From NCBI RefSeq assembly GCF_947497285.1, contig NZ_CANMFT010000008.1, positions 161,017 through 225,016 on the forward strand: 64,000 nucleotides of DNA, read 5' to 3'. Made by a program: the position numbers and the translations under genes. Each line of letters starts with the position of its first letter. The stretch's first letter is position 1. This document shows positions 1-7,689 of the stretch, piece by piece. Source of the stretch: an uncultured Aliiroseovarius sp. Lineage in GTDB: Bacteria > Pseudomonadota > Alphaproteobacteria > Rhodobacterales > Rhodobacteraceae. Below the pieces are notes generated by a model. The model was given only the letters and a program-made list of their open reading frames with translations. It was not told the DNA's origin and did not search any database.

Positions 1-2773
1 CTTCGATGGCTTGGGCGGCGGCCCTTGCCTTTTTCTCCAAATCCTCTACCAGCGCCGCCTCACTTTCGGCACCGGTCTCTCGCAAGAGCAAGTCCTGCCC
101 GCCCTTCCCCAGCGCGTCAAGGTCCAACGGACCCTCTGACAGTAGTTTAGAGACCGCCTGAAGGCGCCACATCAGGTCATGGCTGTCGGCCAACGCGCGG
201 CCTTGGGCGTCGGAAAACCAGCCGATCGCGATGCCTTGTGCAATCTGGTCGCGCGGCGCGCGGGCCGTTTCACGCGACAAAAGGGCAGCGGCCTGCGCGA
301 CCAGTTCAACGTCCTGGAGATGTCCGACGCCCAGCTTGGCATCCAGAGCCCCGCCCCCGTGGCCCTTGGCCTGTGCGATCCGGTCGCGCATCTCTTTCAC
401 ATCGGCGACCACCGTGGGAGGGTCACGGTCAAACGCCAAAACCTCGGCGCGCGCGGCGTCATAGGAAGCGGCCACAGCGTCGGGTCCGGCAACCACCCGT
501 GCACGGGTCAACGCAAGATGCTCCCATGTCCAGGCCTCGTCGCGCTGATAGGCACTGAAACTGCTTATCGACGTCGCCACCGGCCCTTGCCGTCCGGACG
601 GGCGCAGGCGCATGTCGACCTCGTAAAGCCGCCCTTCCGCCATTGGTGCGGACAGAGCGGTCAGAAACGCCTGCGTCAGACGGGCATAATAGGCCCGCGT
701 AGCCAGCGGACGACGCCCGTCAGACATGTCTTCGTCCTTGGGATCATAGATCACGATCAAATCCAGATCCGATGTCGCCGTCAAACTGCGCGCGCCCAAT
801 GACCCCATTCCCACAATCACAGCGCCCGCCCCCGGCGGCGGGCCATGCTTGAGCGCAAAGTTGTCGATCACCACGGGCCAAAGCGCCCGGATGACCGCAT
901 CGGCAAGGTCGGTATACTGGATGCCGGCCTCGCGCGCGGTGATCAGTCCGCGCAGCAAATGCACGCCAATGCGAAAATGCCATTCCTTCATCCAGCGCCG
1001 CGCCATATCAAGGCGCGCCTCATAGTCGGGCGCTTTTTGCAAACGGGTCTCCAGCTGGCGTTCCAACGCCTCGGCGCTTGGCCAATCTTCGAAAAAACCG
1101 CCCCCGATGACAGCATCAAGCACTTGTGCATTGTTGCCCAGATACGCCGCCAGCGCCGGCGCGGTGGCCGCGATGTCCACGATCAGGTCCACAAGGGGGG
1201 GATTGGCTTCGAACAGGGAAAACAGCTGCACACCGGCGGGCAGGCGTGACAGAAACCCGTCGAAATGGATCAATGCGTCATGCGGGCGTGGGGCTTCGGC
1301 CAGACGCGCAAGCAAGTCGGGCTTCAAGCGTTTGAAGATTTCAACCGCGCGCGCTGATCGCAGGCAGGGATAGGTTTCCCAACGGCGCACGATCTCGGCT
1401 TCGTTTTCGTCCAGGTCGGGCACAGCCGAGGACGCGTCATCCGGCGCAAAGAAGCTTTCCGTCACCTCATGAACCTCGGACAAGGCGTCGCGCAGGCGGG
1501 CGCGCAAGCTGTCGGTGTCGCCTTCGCCCATCATCCGCGCCAGCCGGTCAAATTCCCCGTCCGTTGCAGGCAGTTTGTGCGTCTGCGCGTCGCGCATCAT
1601 CTGCACCCGGTGTTCAACCTCGCGGTGGGACCGGTAATGGCCGGTCAGAATCTGCGCCACGCGCTCAGGAATCCAGTCGCGCGCGGCCAGTGCGGCCAGC
1701 CCCTGCACGGTTTCGCGCATCCGCAGGCTTTCGTCGCGCCCGCCCGCGATGATCTGGCGGGTCTGGGTGAAGAACTCGATCTCGCGGATGCCACCCTGCC
1801 CCAGCTTCATGTCATGGCCTTCCAGCGCCAACGCGCCATGCAAGCCTTTGTGCTTGCGAATACGCAAGCGCATGTCATGGGCGTCCTGAATGGCGGCGAA
1901 GTCCAGATGCTTGCGCCAGATAAACGGGCGGAGCCGCTCAAGATACGCCGCGCCGGCGGCAAGGTCGCCGCCACAGGGGCGCGCCTTGATATGCGCGGCG
2001 CGTTCCCATGTGCGACCGAGGCTTTCATAATACCGCTCTGCGGCCTCCATCGAGACACAGACGGGCGTCACAGCCGGGTCGGGGCGCAGACGCAGATCGG
2101 TGCGAAAAACATAGCCATCGGCGGTCAGCTCGGACAGCATCGCGCTCATCTTGCGGGTGGCGCGAACGTGGCTGGCGCGGGCGTCGTGGAAGTCATCGCG
2201 GTCGAACTGGCTGTCGTCAAACAGCATGATCAGGTCGATATCCGAGCTGTAGTTCAGCTCGTGCGCGCCCATCTTGCCCATCGCCAGCGCGACCATGCCC
2301 CCGGCGCTGGCAATGTCGTCTTCCGTCTTGCCGGGCAGCTTGCCGCGTCGGATTTCCTGACCGACCTGAAACTGCATCGCTTTGGTGGTGGCGGTGTCGG
2401 CCAGATCGGTCAAGGCACCGGTCACCTGCTCCAGCGCATAGACACCGGCAAGGTCTGCCAGCCCGGTCAGCAAGGCCACCCGCTGCTTGGCAATGCGAAG
2501 TGCGGCGCGCAGGGCGCTGTCGGTATCACCTGCGATGCCGTTCAGAACCTCGGTGATGGCGTGTTCCGGGGGGCCTGACAAAGCCAGCCGCAACCAGTCG
2601 GACTGGTGTTCCATCAGTGATTTCAGATAGGGCGCGCAGCCCGCCGCCCCGGCCAGAAGCTCTCTGATCTCGGGGGGCTGATCAGCGAAGGCAGTATCAA
2701 TTTCCGTCGCCGGATCGGCCTCGTAGGGGATCGGACAGCGGGTGATACGGGCAGAGAAGGTCTGGTGCGTCAT
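1..2773 (-). CDS. glnE: Bifunctional glutamine synthetase adenylyltransferase/adenylyl-removing enzyme (3' end cut by window)
   Basis: GlnE adenylylates and de-adenylylates glutamine synthetase in response to PII proteins, matching ammonia assimilation to nitrogen supply. The reverse-strand reading starts MTHQTFSARITRCPIP and stays open to base 1, about 924 codons. That is close to full family length, so only the last residues are missing. Two nucleotidyltransferase cores are visible. The N-terminal one, GKMGAHELNYSSDIDLIMLF, is near residue 165 (about 2220-2285). The C-terminal one, GSLGARSLTATSDLDLIVIY, is near residue 650 (about 745-815). The two cores are typical of the de-adenylylating and adenylylating halves respectively. 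The gene is divergent from the YbaK-type deacylase at 2912. The long open frames on the opposite strand are antisense shadows. Confidence 0.93.
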   Translation of the reverse strand, partial: MTHQTFSARITRCPIPYEADPATEIDTAFADQPPEIRELLAGAAGCAPYLKSLMEHQSDWLRLALSGPPEHAITEVLNGIAGDTDSALRAALRIAKQRVALLTGLADLAGVYALEQVTGALTDLADTATTKAMQFQVGQEIRRGKLPGKTEDDIASAGGMVALAMGKMGAHELNYSSDIDLIMLFDDSQFDRDDFHDARASHVRATRKMSAMLSELTADGYVFRTDLRLRPDPAVTPVCVSMEAAERYYESLGRTWERAAHIKARPCGGDLAAGAAYLERLRPFIWRKHLDFAAIQDAHDMRLRIRKHKGLHGALALEGHDMKLGQGGIREIEFFTQTRQIIAGGRDESLRMRETVQGLAALAARDWIPERVAQILTGHYRSHREVEHRVQMMRDAQTHKLPATDGEFDRLARMMGEGDTDSLRARLRDALSEVHEVTESFFAPDDASSAVPDLDENEAEIVRRWETYPCLRSARAVEIFKRLKPDLLARLAEAPRPHDALIHFDGFLSRLPAGVQLFSLFEANPPLVDLIVDIAATAPALAAYLGNNAQVLDAVIGGGFFEDWPSAEALERQLETRLQKAPDYEARLDMARRWMKEWHFRIGVHLLRGLITAREAGIQYTDLADAVIRALWPVVIDNFALKHGPPPGAGAVIVGMGSLGARSLTATSDLDLIVIYDPKDEDMSDGRRPLATRAYYARLTQAFLTALSAPMAEGRLYEVDMRLRPSGRQGPVATSISSFSAYQRDEAWTWEHLALTRARVVAGPDAVAASYDAARAEVLAFDRDPPTVVADVKEMRDRIAQAKGHGGGALDAKLGVGHLQDVELVAQAAALLSRETARAPRDQIAQGIAIGWFSDAQGRALADSHDLMWRLQAVSKLLSEGPLDLDALGKGGQDLLLRETGAESEAALVEDLEKKARAAAQAIE

Positions 2774-2911
2774 GGATGCAAATTGCGCCGCCGCGCGGGA
2801 TGGGTCAACCGGGGATCGACGAATGCGACAAAGGTGCAAAACTGGCGGGCAAAGCTGGCTTGCGCCGCCTTCACAGTTTGTTACCGTGACCCGCAACGCA
2901 GGAGCCGCCAA

Positions 2912-3379
2912 ATGTCCAAAAGTCTGAAACGCGTGCGCGCGGCGCTGGAGACCGCCGGGATCGACAGCGAAATACGCGAGATGAGCGAGGGCACCCGCAC
3001 CGCAGCCGACGCGGCGCGCGCGGTGGGGTGCGCCATCGATCAGATCGCAAAATCGATCATTTTTCGCGGCACGCAGAGCGGCCACGTGGTGCTGTTCCTG
3101 ACTGCAGGCGGCCACCAGGTGGATACGGACAAAGCTTCGGATCTGGCTGGCGAGGCGCTTGGCAAGGCCGATGCGGCCCTTGTGCGGGCCGAGACCGGGT
3201 TTGCCATTGGCGGCGTGTCCCCGGTGGGTCTGATCAGCCCGGTGCGGGCGTTCTTCGATCCGCGTTTGCTGGAGTTTGACACCGTCTGGGCCGCTGCAGG
3301 CACCCCGCGCCACGTCTTTTCCGCCGCGCCCCGCGCCCTGATCAGCGCATGCGGCGCGCTGCCCGGTTCCTTCACCTAA
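2912..3379 (+). CDS. YbaK/ProX-type aminoacyl-tRNA deacylase
   Basis: This 155-residue protein has the YbaK/aminoacyl-tRNA-synthetase-associated fold, a trans-acting editing enzyme that hydrolyses mischarged tRNA. The visible core is GCAIDQIAKSIIFRG with the conserved Lys, then VVLFLTAGGHQVD, then GFAIGGVSPVG, which is the glycine-rich GxxSPxG signature of the family. The start was set at the ATG preceded by CAGGAG seven bases upstream; the frame is open further upstream but lacks a ribosome site there. The stop overlaps the stop of the convergent MarR gene by four bases. The tRNA substrate (Cys-tRNA-Pro for YbaK, Ala-tRNA-Pro for ProX) cannot be settled from the sequence. Confidence 0.88.
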   Translation: MSKSLKRVRAALETAGIDSEIREMSEGTRTAADAARAVGCAIDQIAKSIIFRGTQSGHVVLFLTAGGHQVDTDKASDLAGEALGKADAALVRAETGFAIGGVSPVGLISPVRAFFDPRLLEFDTVWAAAGTPRHVFSAAPRALISACGALPGSFT

Positions 3380-3834
3380 GCGTCAGGCGAAGCAGACAGC
3401 GTCACCAGCAACTTGGCCAACGAAGCGCGCTCGTCTTTGGTCAGCGGGGCCAGGAACGCATCATTCACGTCGCTGACGGTCGCAAACAGCTTTGGCATCA
3501 GGTCAGACCCGGATTGGGTCAGAAAAACCCGATGGGATCGGCGCGACTGGGCATCTTTTCGACGCTCGACCAGCCCAGCTTCTTCAAGAAAATCCAGCGC
3601 ACGGGTGATCGCGTAGTTCGGCATCGATATCCCCTCGCCCAACTGGGTCTGGGTTACGTTGTCGCGTTCCGCCAATGTCATAAGGATCACAAAATGATCG
3701 ATCTTCAGCCCATGTGCTGCAAGCCTGGCGCTCATGTCACGCTCGACCACGCAGGCCAGCCGTTGAAAGTGCCAGCCAGCGCTTGTGAGCCGCGTGGCTT
3801 TTGCGCGTTTTGAAAGAGGCGTGTCCTTGGTCAT
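3376..3834 (-). CDS. MarR-family transcriptional regulator
   Basis: This is a winged-helix repressor of about 152 residues. The DNA-binding core runs LMTLAERDNVTQTQLGEGIS, then MPNYAITRALDFLEEAGLVE, then RRKDAQSRRSHRVFLT, which covers the recognition helix and the beta-wing. Several starts are possible (TTG 3870, ATG 3864, ATG 3846, ATG 3834). I chose 3834 because the others would place the first palindromic operator at, or inside, the coding start; no candidate has a strong Shine-Dalgarno. The gene is divergent from cytochrome b561, with two TTGC-N4-GCAA palindromes in the gap. It therefore probably represses itself and the b561 operon. Ligand unknown. Confidence 0.86.
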   Translation of the reverse strand: MTKDTPLSKRAKATRLTSAGWHFQRLACVVERDMSARLAAHGLKIDHFVILMTLAERDNVTQTQLGEGISMPNYAITRALDFLEEAGLVERRKDAQSRRSHRVFLTQSGSDLMPKLFATVSDVNDAFLAPLTKDERASLAKLLVTLSASPDA

Positions 3835-3858
3835 CTGGAAAACCATAGACAACAACTG

Positions 3859-3901
3859 TTGCATTCGCAAATGTTAATGTTGCCAATGTTGCAATTGCAA
3901 C
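3859..3901. promoter_or_regulatory. Paired palindromic operators of the divergent MarR / cytochrome b561 promoters
   Basis: A perfect 14-base palindrome, GTTGCAATTGCAAC, lies at 3888-3901. A second copy of its core, TTGCATTCGCAA, lies at 3859-3870. Both fit TTGC-N4-GCAA, and their centres are 30 bases apart, close to three helical turns. The spacing and position between divergent genes are typical of cooperative MarR-dimer binding. The assignment to the adjacent MarR is inferred from proximity. Confidence 0.7.
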
Positions 3902-3938
3902 TATAATGGGCGCGACTCTTTACACATCGGAGACCCTC

Positions 3939-4472
3939 ATGACACGTTACCACCCCCTGCTCGTCGCCCTGCACTGGGGACTGGCCGCAATGATTGCCGG
4001 CGCACTGATCATGGGCGGTCAGGTGCTGGCTGCACTGCCCAATGACAGCCCCGACAAACTGTTCAGCCTGCGCGCGCATATGACAGTTGGACTGGTGATT
4101 GGTGCGCTGATGGTTCTACGCCTCGTGACGCGGCTCAGAACAAAGCACCCGCCAAAGGCAGACACCGGGAACGCGCTGTTGAACACGGGCGGTCGTGTGG
4201 CCCATTGGGCGCTTTACGGCTTGGTTTTGCTCATGGTTGCCAGCGGCATCGGCATTTCGATCACCGCAGGCCTGCCCGACATCGTGTTCGGCGGATCAGG
4301 CGCCCCCCTGCCCGAAACCTTCAACGATCTGGCCCCGCGCAAGGCGCACGGGATCCTGTCCAAGCTGCTTGCACTGACCATTCTTGCGCATGTCGCAGGC
4401 TGGGCCTATCACCAGTTCGCCCTCAAGGACGGTCTGATCAGCCGGATGTGGTTCGGCAAACGGAGCGAGTGA
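3939..4472 (+). CDS. Cytochrome b561 family membrane protein
   Basis: This 177-residue four-helix membrane protein belongs to the prokaryotic cytochrome b561 family, which moves electrons between the quinone pool and a partner. The start was chosen at MTRYHPLLVALHWG, after GGAGA. His residues typical of haem ligation appear in the first helix (YHP, ALHWG), in LRAHMTVGL, in GRVAHWALYG and in the last helix (ILAHVAGWAYHQF). Hydrophobic segments lie around residues 8-30, 47-66, 92-112 and 145-165. The stop overlaps the next gene's ATG by one base (TGATG), so the two are translationally coupled. The probable controller is the divergent MarR gene. The electron partner is not evident. Confidence 0.88.
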   Translation: MTRYHPLLVALHWGLAAMIAGALIMGGQVLAALPNDSPDKLFSLRAHMTVGLVIGALMVLRLVTRLRTKHPPKADTGNALLNTGGRVAHWALYGLVLLMVASGIGISITAGLPDIVFGGSGAPLPETFNDLAPRKAHGILSKLLALTILAHVAGWAYHQFALKDGLISRMWFGKRSE

Positions 4473-4963
4473 TGTCCCGCAAGTTTGTTGATTTTCTGAA
4501 TGAGGTCGCCGGCATCATGTATGTCGGCGGCATCCTGTCTCACATTATCATCGGGGCAGCCGTCGGCGCGACAGATGGCGGGACCGCAACTGTCATCTAC
4601 GAATACAAGCTGATCAGCGCGTATATACTGATCCTACCCGGGTTAGCGATGAAACTTATGTGCGACATTGCGTTGTTTACTTATTGGAACGAACGCGGGC
4701 GCTGGATGATCGTCAAACTGCTTTGCCAAGCCTTCCTTGCCGTGAACGCTTTCGTCTTCCTCGTTCCTATGATGCCTAAGTTGCTGGCTCTTGCCGAGGC
4801 TGGAGACCCATCAGGACCCGTAAGTGAGGCATTCCACGCGTTAGAAGCAAAAGAAGCCTTAGTGGGCATGTCCAATGTCATTCCGCTGGTAACTGAAATC
4901 CTCATGGGAGCCTTTAAGCCCAGGCTAGGACAGCGCTCAAACACTGCTGGTTTGGCCGCATAA
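4472..4963 (+). CDS. Uncharacterised four-helix membrane protein coupled to cytochrome b561
   Basis: This 163-residue protein starts MSRKFVDFLNEVAGIMYVGG. About four hydrophobic stretches are visible: GIMYVGGILSHIIIGAAVG, LISAYILILPGLAMKLM, the stretch around LLCQAFLAVNAFVFLVPMMP, and a weaker C-terminal one near VIPLVTEILMGAF. The shape (helix start with a YVGG turn, then a lone charged loop WNERGRW) recalls predicted membrane families such as DUF2269, but I cannot assign it firmly. Its ATG shares a base with the b561 stop codon and a terminator follows. Together these define a two-gene operon, suggesting the two proteins act together in the membrane. There are few histidines, so haem binding by this subunit is unlikely. 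Confidence 0.75.
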   Translation: MSRKFVDFLNEVAGIMYVGGILSHIIIGAAVGATDGGTATVIYEYKLISAYILILPGLAMKLMCDIALFTYWNERGRWMIVKLLCQAFLAVNAFVFLVPMMPKLLALAEAGDPSGPVSEAFHALEAKEALVGMSNVIPLVTEILMGAFKPRLGQRSNTAGLAA

Positions 4964-5001
4964 GTCCAATTTTGTAGCGGGGGACATACATTGTGAACTA
5001 G

Positions 5002-5029
5002 GGCCGCAGAAGTTTCTGCGGCCTTTTTT
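5002..5029 (+). terminator. Rho-independent terminator after the b561 operon
   Basis: A ten-base perfect stem, GGCCGCAGAA with TTCTGCGGCC, is followed directly by six T residues. It lies 38 bases after the stop at 4963. Confidence 0.9.
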
Positions 5030-5057
5030 CGTTACTAAACAGTATCTTATAAAAATA

Positions 5058-5135
5058 ATGTAAAATACTTTCACATTATCCCTTGATGCCGACCACGAAA
5101 TCCCCACATCTTAATCATGTGAAAGGCATTCACAT
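5058..5135. promoter_or_regulatory. Two copies of a 19-base inverted repeat upstream of the DUF2852 gene
   Basis: ATGTGAAAGGCATTCACAT (5117-5135) is a perfect 7-5-7 inverted repeat. ATGTAAAATACTTTCACAT (5058-5076) is the same repeat with one mismatch. Centres are 59 bases apart. The half-site resembles the Crp/Fnr TGTGA-TCACA pair, but the gap between halves is seven bases rather than six, so a Crp assignment is uncertain. The downstream ATG is 28 bases away, so the proximal copy probably overlaps the transcription start. Confidence 0.6.
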
Positions 5136-5162
5136 TACTTAACTCAACGATTGGAGACCACC

Positions 5163-5702
5163 ATGAACACCGCCGCTCAAACCGATTACACCGCCGCACC
5201 GCGTGGCTGGTTTTCGCGAAGCGAAACTTGGCTGGATGAGCGCGGCAAAGGCGCGTGGATCGCCGCCATGGTCATCGGCTTCATTCTCTTCTGGCCCATC
5301 GGTCTGGCCCTTCTTGCCTATATGATCTGGAGCAAACGCATGTTTTCGAAATCCTGCCGCCACCGCACCTCGACTGAAACCGCTCCGTGGAATGATGCGC
5401 GTTTCGCACGTCGCCATGGCTTTTCCAGCTCAGGCAACACAGCGTTCGACGCCTATAAAGCGGAAACCCTGCGCCGCCTGATGAGCGAACAGGAAGCCTT
5501 CGAGGCCTTCTTGGAACGCCTGCGCGCAGCCAAAGACAAGTCCGAGTTTGACGAGTTCATGGATGAACGCGCAAACGTAGCCCGGTCGGCGCGTGAAGCC
5601 GCCCAAGCCGAGTTCGACGACACCGAAATGGACGCAGACATTGATGCGGACGACATCGAAGTGCTTGACGAACCCAAACGCGGCAAGAAAAAGCCATCGT
5701 AA
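5163..5702 (+). CDS. DUF2852 family membrane-anchored protein
   Basis: This 179-residue protein has one clear hydrophobic helix at about residues 32-55 (WIAAMVIGFILFWPIGLALLAYMIW). A basic region and a predicted helical, highly charged C-terminal half follow (AFEAFLERLRAAKDKSEFDEFMDERANVARS, an acidic run, then KRGKKKPS). The WFSRSETWLDERGKGAW lead-in and the single helix are the DUF2852 signature. Function is unknown; the family is common in alphaproteobacteria. The ATG after TTGGAGACC was used; a TTG four codons earlier lies inside the ribosome site. The gene is monocistronic between two terminators and follows a pair of operator-like repeats, so it is probably tightly regulated. Confidence 0.85.
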   Translation: MNTAAQTDYTAAPRGWFSRSETWLDERGKGAWIAAMVIGFILFWPIGLALLAYMIWSKRMFSKSCRHRTSTETAPWNDARFARRHGFSSSGNTAFDAYKAETLRRLMSEQEAFEAFLERLRAAKDKSEFDEFMDERANVARSAREAAQAEFDDTEMDADIDADDIEVLDEPKRGKKKPS

Positions 5703-5736
5703 GCTAGGGATTGACTGTTCACTCTGTCATCCTGCA

Positions 5737-5768
5737 GACCCGGCCCCATACAACAGGGCCGGGTCTTT
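5737..5768 (+). terminator. Terminator-like hairpin after the DUF2852 gene
   Basis: GACCCGGCCC pairs perfectly with GGGCCGGGTC across a nine-base loop and is followed by a short TTT run. Confidence 0.75.
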
Positions 5769-5801
5769 CCACCTGAACGACCTTTCACAACAGGAGCCGC
5801 C

Positions 5802-6290
5802 ATGCCGGACGATCCGCACAGCTTTCACGACAACGGGCAGACGCACGCGCCCTATTGGGGACTTCCCGACCCGGTCACGCAAGCCGAGTTTTACCAGGAT
5901 GTGACCCTAAAGCGCCTGCTGGCTTGGGTGATCGACGTGGTGATGATCGTGGCAATCTGCCTGTTGATCAGCCTCCTGACCCTTGGCATCGGCTTTTTCT
6001 TGTGGGGCCTGATCTATCTGGCGGTTGGATTTGTCTACCGGGTAACGACGCTGACGCGTGCCTCGGCGACCCTTGGTATGCGGCTGGTCGCGATTGAGCT
6101 TCGCACCCATCGCGGAGAGCATTTTGACCGACAAACAGCGGTTCTGCACACGCTGGCCTATTTGGTGGCCATGTCCACCTTCGTGCTGCAGATCTTTTCG
6201 ATCGTGATGATGTTCACCACGCCGCGCGGTCAAGGACTGGGTGACATGGTGCTGGGCACGGCGGCGATGAACCGCGCCGCGGGCCACTAG
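5802..6290 (+). CDS. RDD-family membrane protein
   Basis: This 162-residue protein carries an RDD domain, a small multi-helix membrane module of mostly unknown role (some members transport ions or compatible solutes). The domain begins TLKRLLAWVIDVVMIVAICLL, with the family Arg replaced by Lys-Arg and the conserved Asp in the first helix. It continues with ASATLGMRLVAIELRT, the usual glycine turn, and ends TTPRGQGLGDMVLGTAAM, the second conserved Asp motif. Helices lie at about 38-60, 62-80 and 118-140. AACAGGAGCCGCC precedes the ATG. The gene lies just after the DUF2852 terminator and is probably transcribed with, or just upstream of, bpt. Confidence 0.87.
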   Translation: MPDDPHSFHDNGQTHAPYWGLPDPVTQAEFYQDVTLKRLLAWVIDVVMIVAICLLISLLTLGIGFFLWGLIYLAVGFVYRVTTLTRASATLGMRLVAIELRTHRGEHFDRQTAVLHTLAYLVAMSTFVLQIFSIVMMFTTPRGQGLGDMVLGTAAMNRAAGH

Positions 6291-6415
6291 CCACCAGGCT
6301 GATCGTCCGGGTGCGCCGGGTCGTGCACTGGCCATTTACCCTGTGATCAAGCAGGACTTGCCCGCTTCAACCGACCGCGCTAACCTTCTCTGGACTGGTC
6401 AAATTTGAAGGTGTC

Positions 6416-7267
6416 ATGCGCCATACACTACCCCTTGCCCCTCAGTTTTATGTCACTGCGCCGCAGGATTGCCCGTATCTGGATGGCCGGATGGAACGCA
6501 AGCTTTTCACCGCGTTGCAGGGCGAGCATGCTACCAAGCTGAACGACAGCCTATCCAAGCAAGGGTTCCGCCGGTCTCAAAACGTGCTTTATCGTCCGTC
6601 TTGCGCCGATTGCTCTGCCTGTCTGTCCGCACGTATTCGCGTGGCGGATTTCACCCCTACCAAAGGTCAGCGGCGCACCGTTCGGCGCAATGCCGATCTG
6701 GAACGACGCGCCCGCGCGCCATGGGCCAGCGAAGACCAATACGAGCTGTTCCGCCACTATCTGGACACCCGCCATGCTGATGGCGGCATGGCGGATATGG
6801 ATGTGTTCGAATTTGCCGCAATGATCGAGGAAACACCGATCAAAAGTCGCGTCATCGAATATGCTGAACGCGGGCGCGACCAAACCCCCGGCGACGAGGC
6901 CACGGGGCCGTTGCGGGCGGTCTGCCTGACGGATGTTTTGGATGATGGGTTGTCGATGGTGTATTCCTTCTACGACCCTGACCGGACCAAGACCTCGCTT
7001 GGCACTTACATGATCCTCGATCACATCCAGATCGCGCGCGAGGCGGGGTTGCCCTATGTCTACTTGGGCTATTGGGTGCCGGGAAGTCCGAAGATGGACT
7101 ACAAATCCAAGTTTTCCGCGCTTGAAATCTATCGCGCTGGTAACTGGACACCGCTGCACGGAAACGAAGATTACTCGGCCGAGCTGCACCCGCTGTCCAC
7201 CGATCCGATCGCAGAACAGGTTGCAGGGATCACCCTGCCGGACACGGTCGGCCCAAACACCACCTGA
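6416..7267 (+). CDS. bpt: Aspartate/glutamate leucyltransferase (arginyltransferase family)
   Basis: Bpt transfers leucine from Leu-tRNA to proteins with N-terminal Asp or Glu, marking them for ClpS/ClpAP in the N-degron pathway. The 283 residues match the bacterial family length. The N-terminal domain has [14 protein letters not shown] and the cysteine cluster [17 protein letters not shown] (about residues 58-74). The C-terminal acetyltransferase-like domain has [20 protein letters not shown] and [30 protein letters not shown] ribosome site precedes the ATG. Eukaryotic-type arginine transfer cannot be excluded by eye, but the bacterial length and motifs favour Bpt. Confidence 0.93.
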   Translation: MRHTLPLAPQFYVTAPQDCPYLDGRMERKLFTALQGEHATKLNDSLSKQGFRRSQNVLYRPSCADCSACLSARIRVADFTPTKGQRRTVRRNADLERRARAPWASEDQYELFRHYLDTRHADGGMADMDVFEFAAMIEETPIKSRVIEYAERGRDQTPGDEATGPLRAVCLTDVLDDGLSMVYSFYDPDRTKTSLGTYMILDHIQIAREAGLPYVYLGYWVPGSPKMDYKSKFSALEIYRAGNWTPLHGNEDYSAELHPLSTDPIAEQVAGITLPDTVGPNTT

Positions 7268-7478
7268 GACAACGATGATTTGCATGGCCGCGGTCTGATG
7301 CAGCCTTGGCTGAGACGCACAGGCGTCGGGCTGCCCGTTGGCGGAGCCAGGCGACCGAGACCGCGCAACAGTCGCAAAACTCGCCTTCGCTTTCCGATAA
7401 TTGCGCCGCTCAAGCCAAATGCTGCACGAAAATTTCAAAAAAAGCGCCCCTGCGACACTTTATTCACCCATTTCGCGG

Positions 7479-7507
7479 TTGACGCCCTTTGCCCCCCCTC
7501 ATAATGT
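7479..7507 (+). promoter_or_regulatory. Candidate promoter of the ilvBN leader
   Basis: TTGACG at 7479-7484 is a good -35 element. CATAAT (7500-7505) or TAATGT (7502-7507) gives a -10 at 15 or 17 bases spacing. It lies about 50 bases before the leader peptide and is the only convincing promoter-like pair in 7268-7560. The rest of that stretch shows no gene that I can support. Confidence 0.4.
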
Positions 7508-7559
7508 CCCGCGCACGTAGTCAAGAAGCCCGCTTGGGCAAGGCATAGGAAAAGTTGCA

Positions 7560-7607
7560 ATGGGCAGCGTCCTCGTACTTGTAGAAATATGGCGCATGGG
7601 CCGGTAA
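7560..7607 (+). CDS. ilvBN leader peptide (attenuator peptide)
   Basis: The short frame encodes MGSVLVLVEIWRMGR followed by TAA. It has an AGGA ribosome site nine bases upstream. Six of seven residues from position 4 to 10 are branched-chain (V, L, V, L, V, then I after E), so translation speed reports the supply of charged Val-, Leu- and Ile-tRNA. The last codons overlap the antiterminator arm of the adjoining attenuator. Regulation of ilv operons by such leader peptides is established in other proteobacteria; the peptide itself is read directly here. Confidence 0.9.
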   Translation: MGSVLVLVEIWRMGR

Positions 7608-7657
7608 CGGAACCCTTTAGGTCCCCCATGCGCCCCCGTAAAACCGGGGGCTTTTTT
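7591..7657 (+). promoter_or_regulatory. Transcription attenuator of ilvBN
   Basis: The terminator is GCCCCCG (7632-7638) paired with CGGGGGC (7645-7651), followed by six T. A competing ten-base perfect pairing joins GGCGCATGGG (7591-7600, inside the leader peptide) to CCCATGCGCC (7625-7634), which takes the first three bases of the terminator stem. A ribosome stalled at the Val/Leu/Ile codons leaves 7591-7600 free, so the antiterminator forms. A ribosome reaching the stop covers it, and the terminator forms. The ilvB ATG follows 33 bases later. Confidence 0.88.
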
Positions 7658-7689
7658 GTGAATACCGCACGTGGAACGGAGAGAGAGAA

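Noticed and set aside
1469..2578. 369-codon open frame antisense to glnE
   Set aside because: Lies within glnE, whose two catalytic motifs are read on the opposite strand; the frame shows no domain and no ribosome site.
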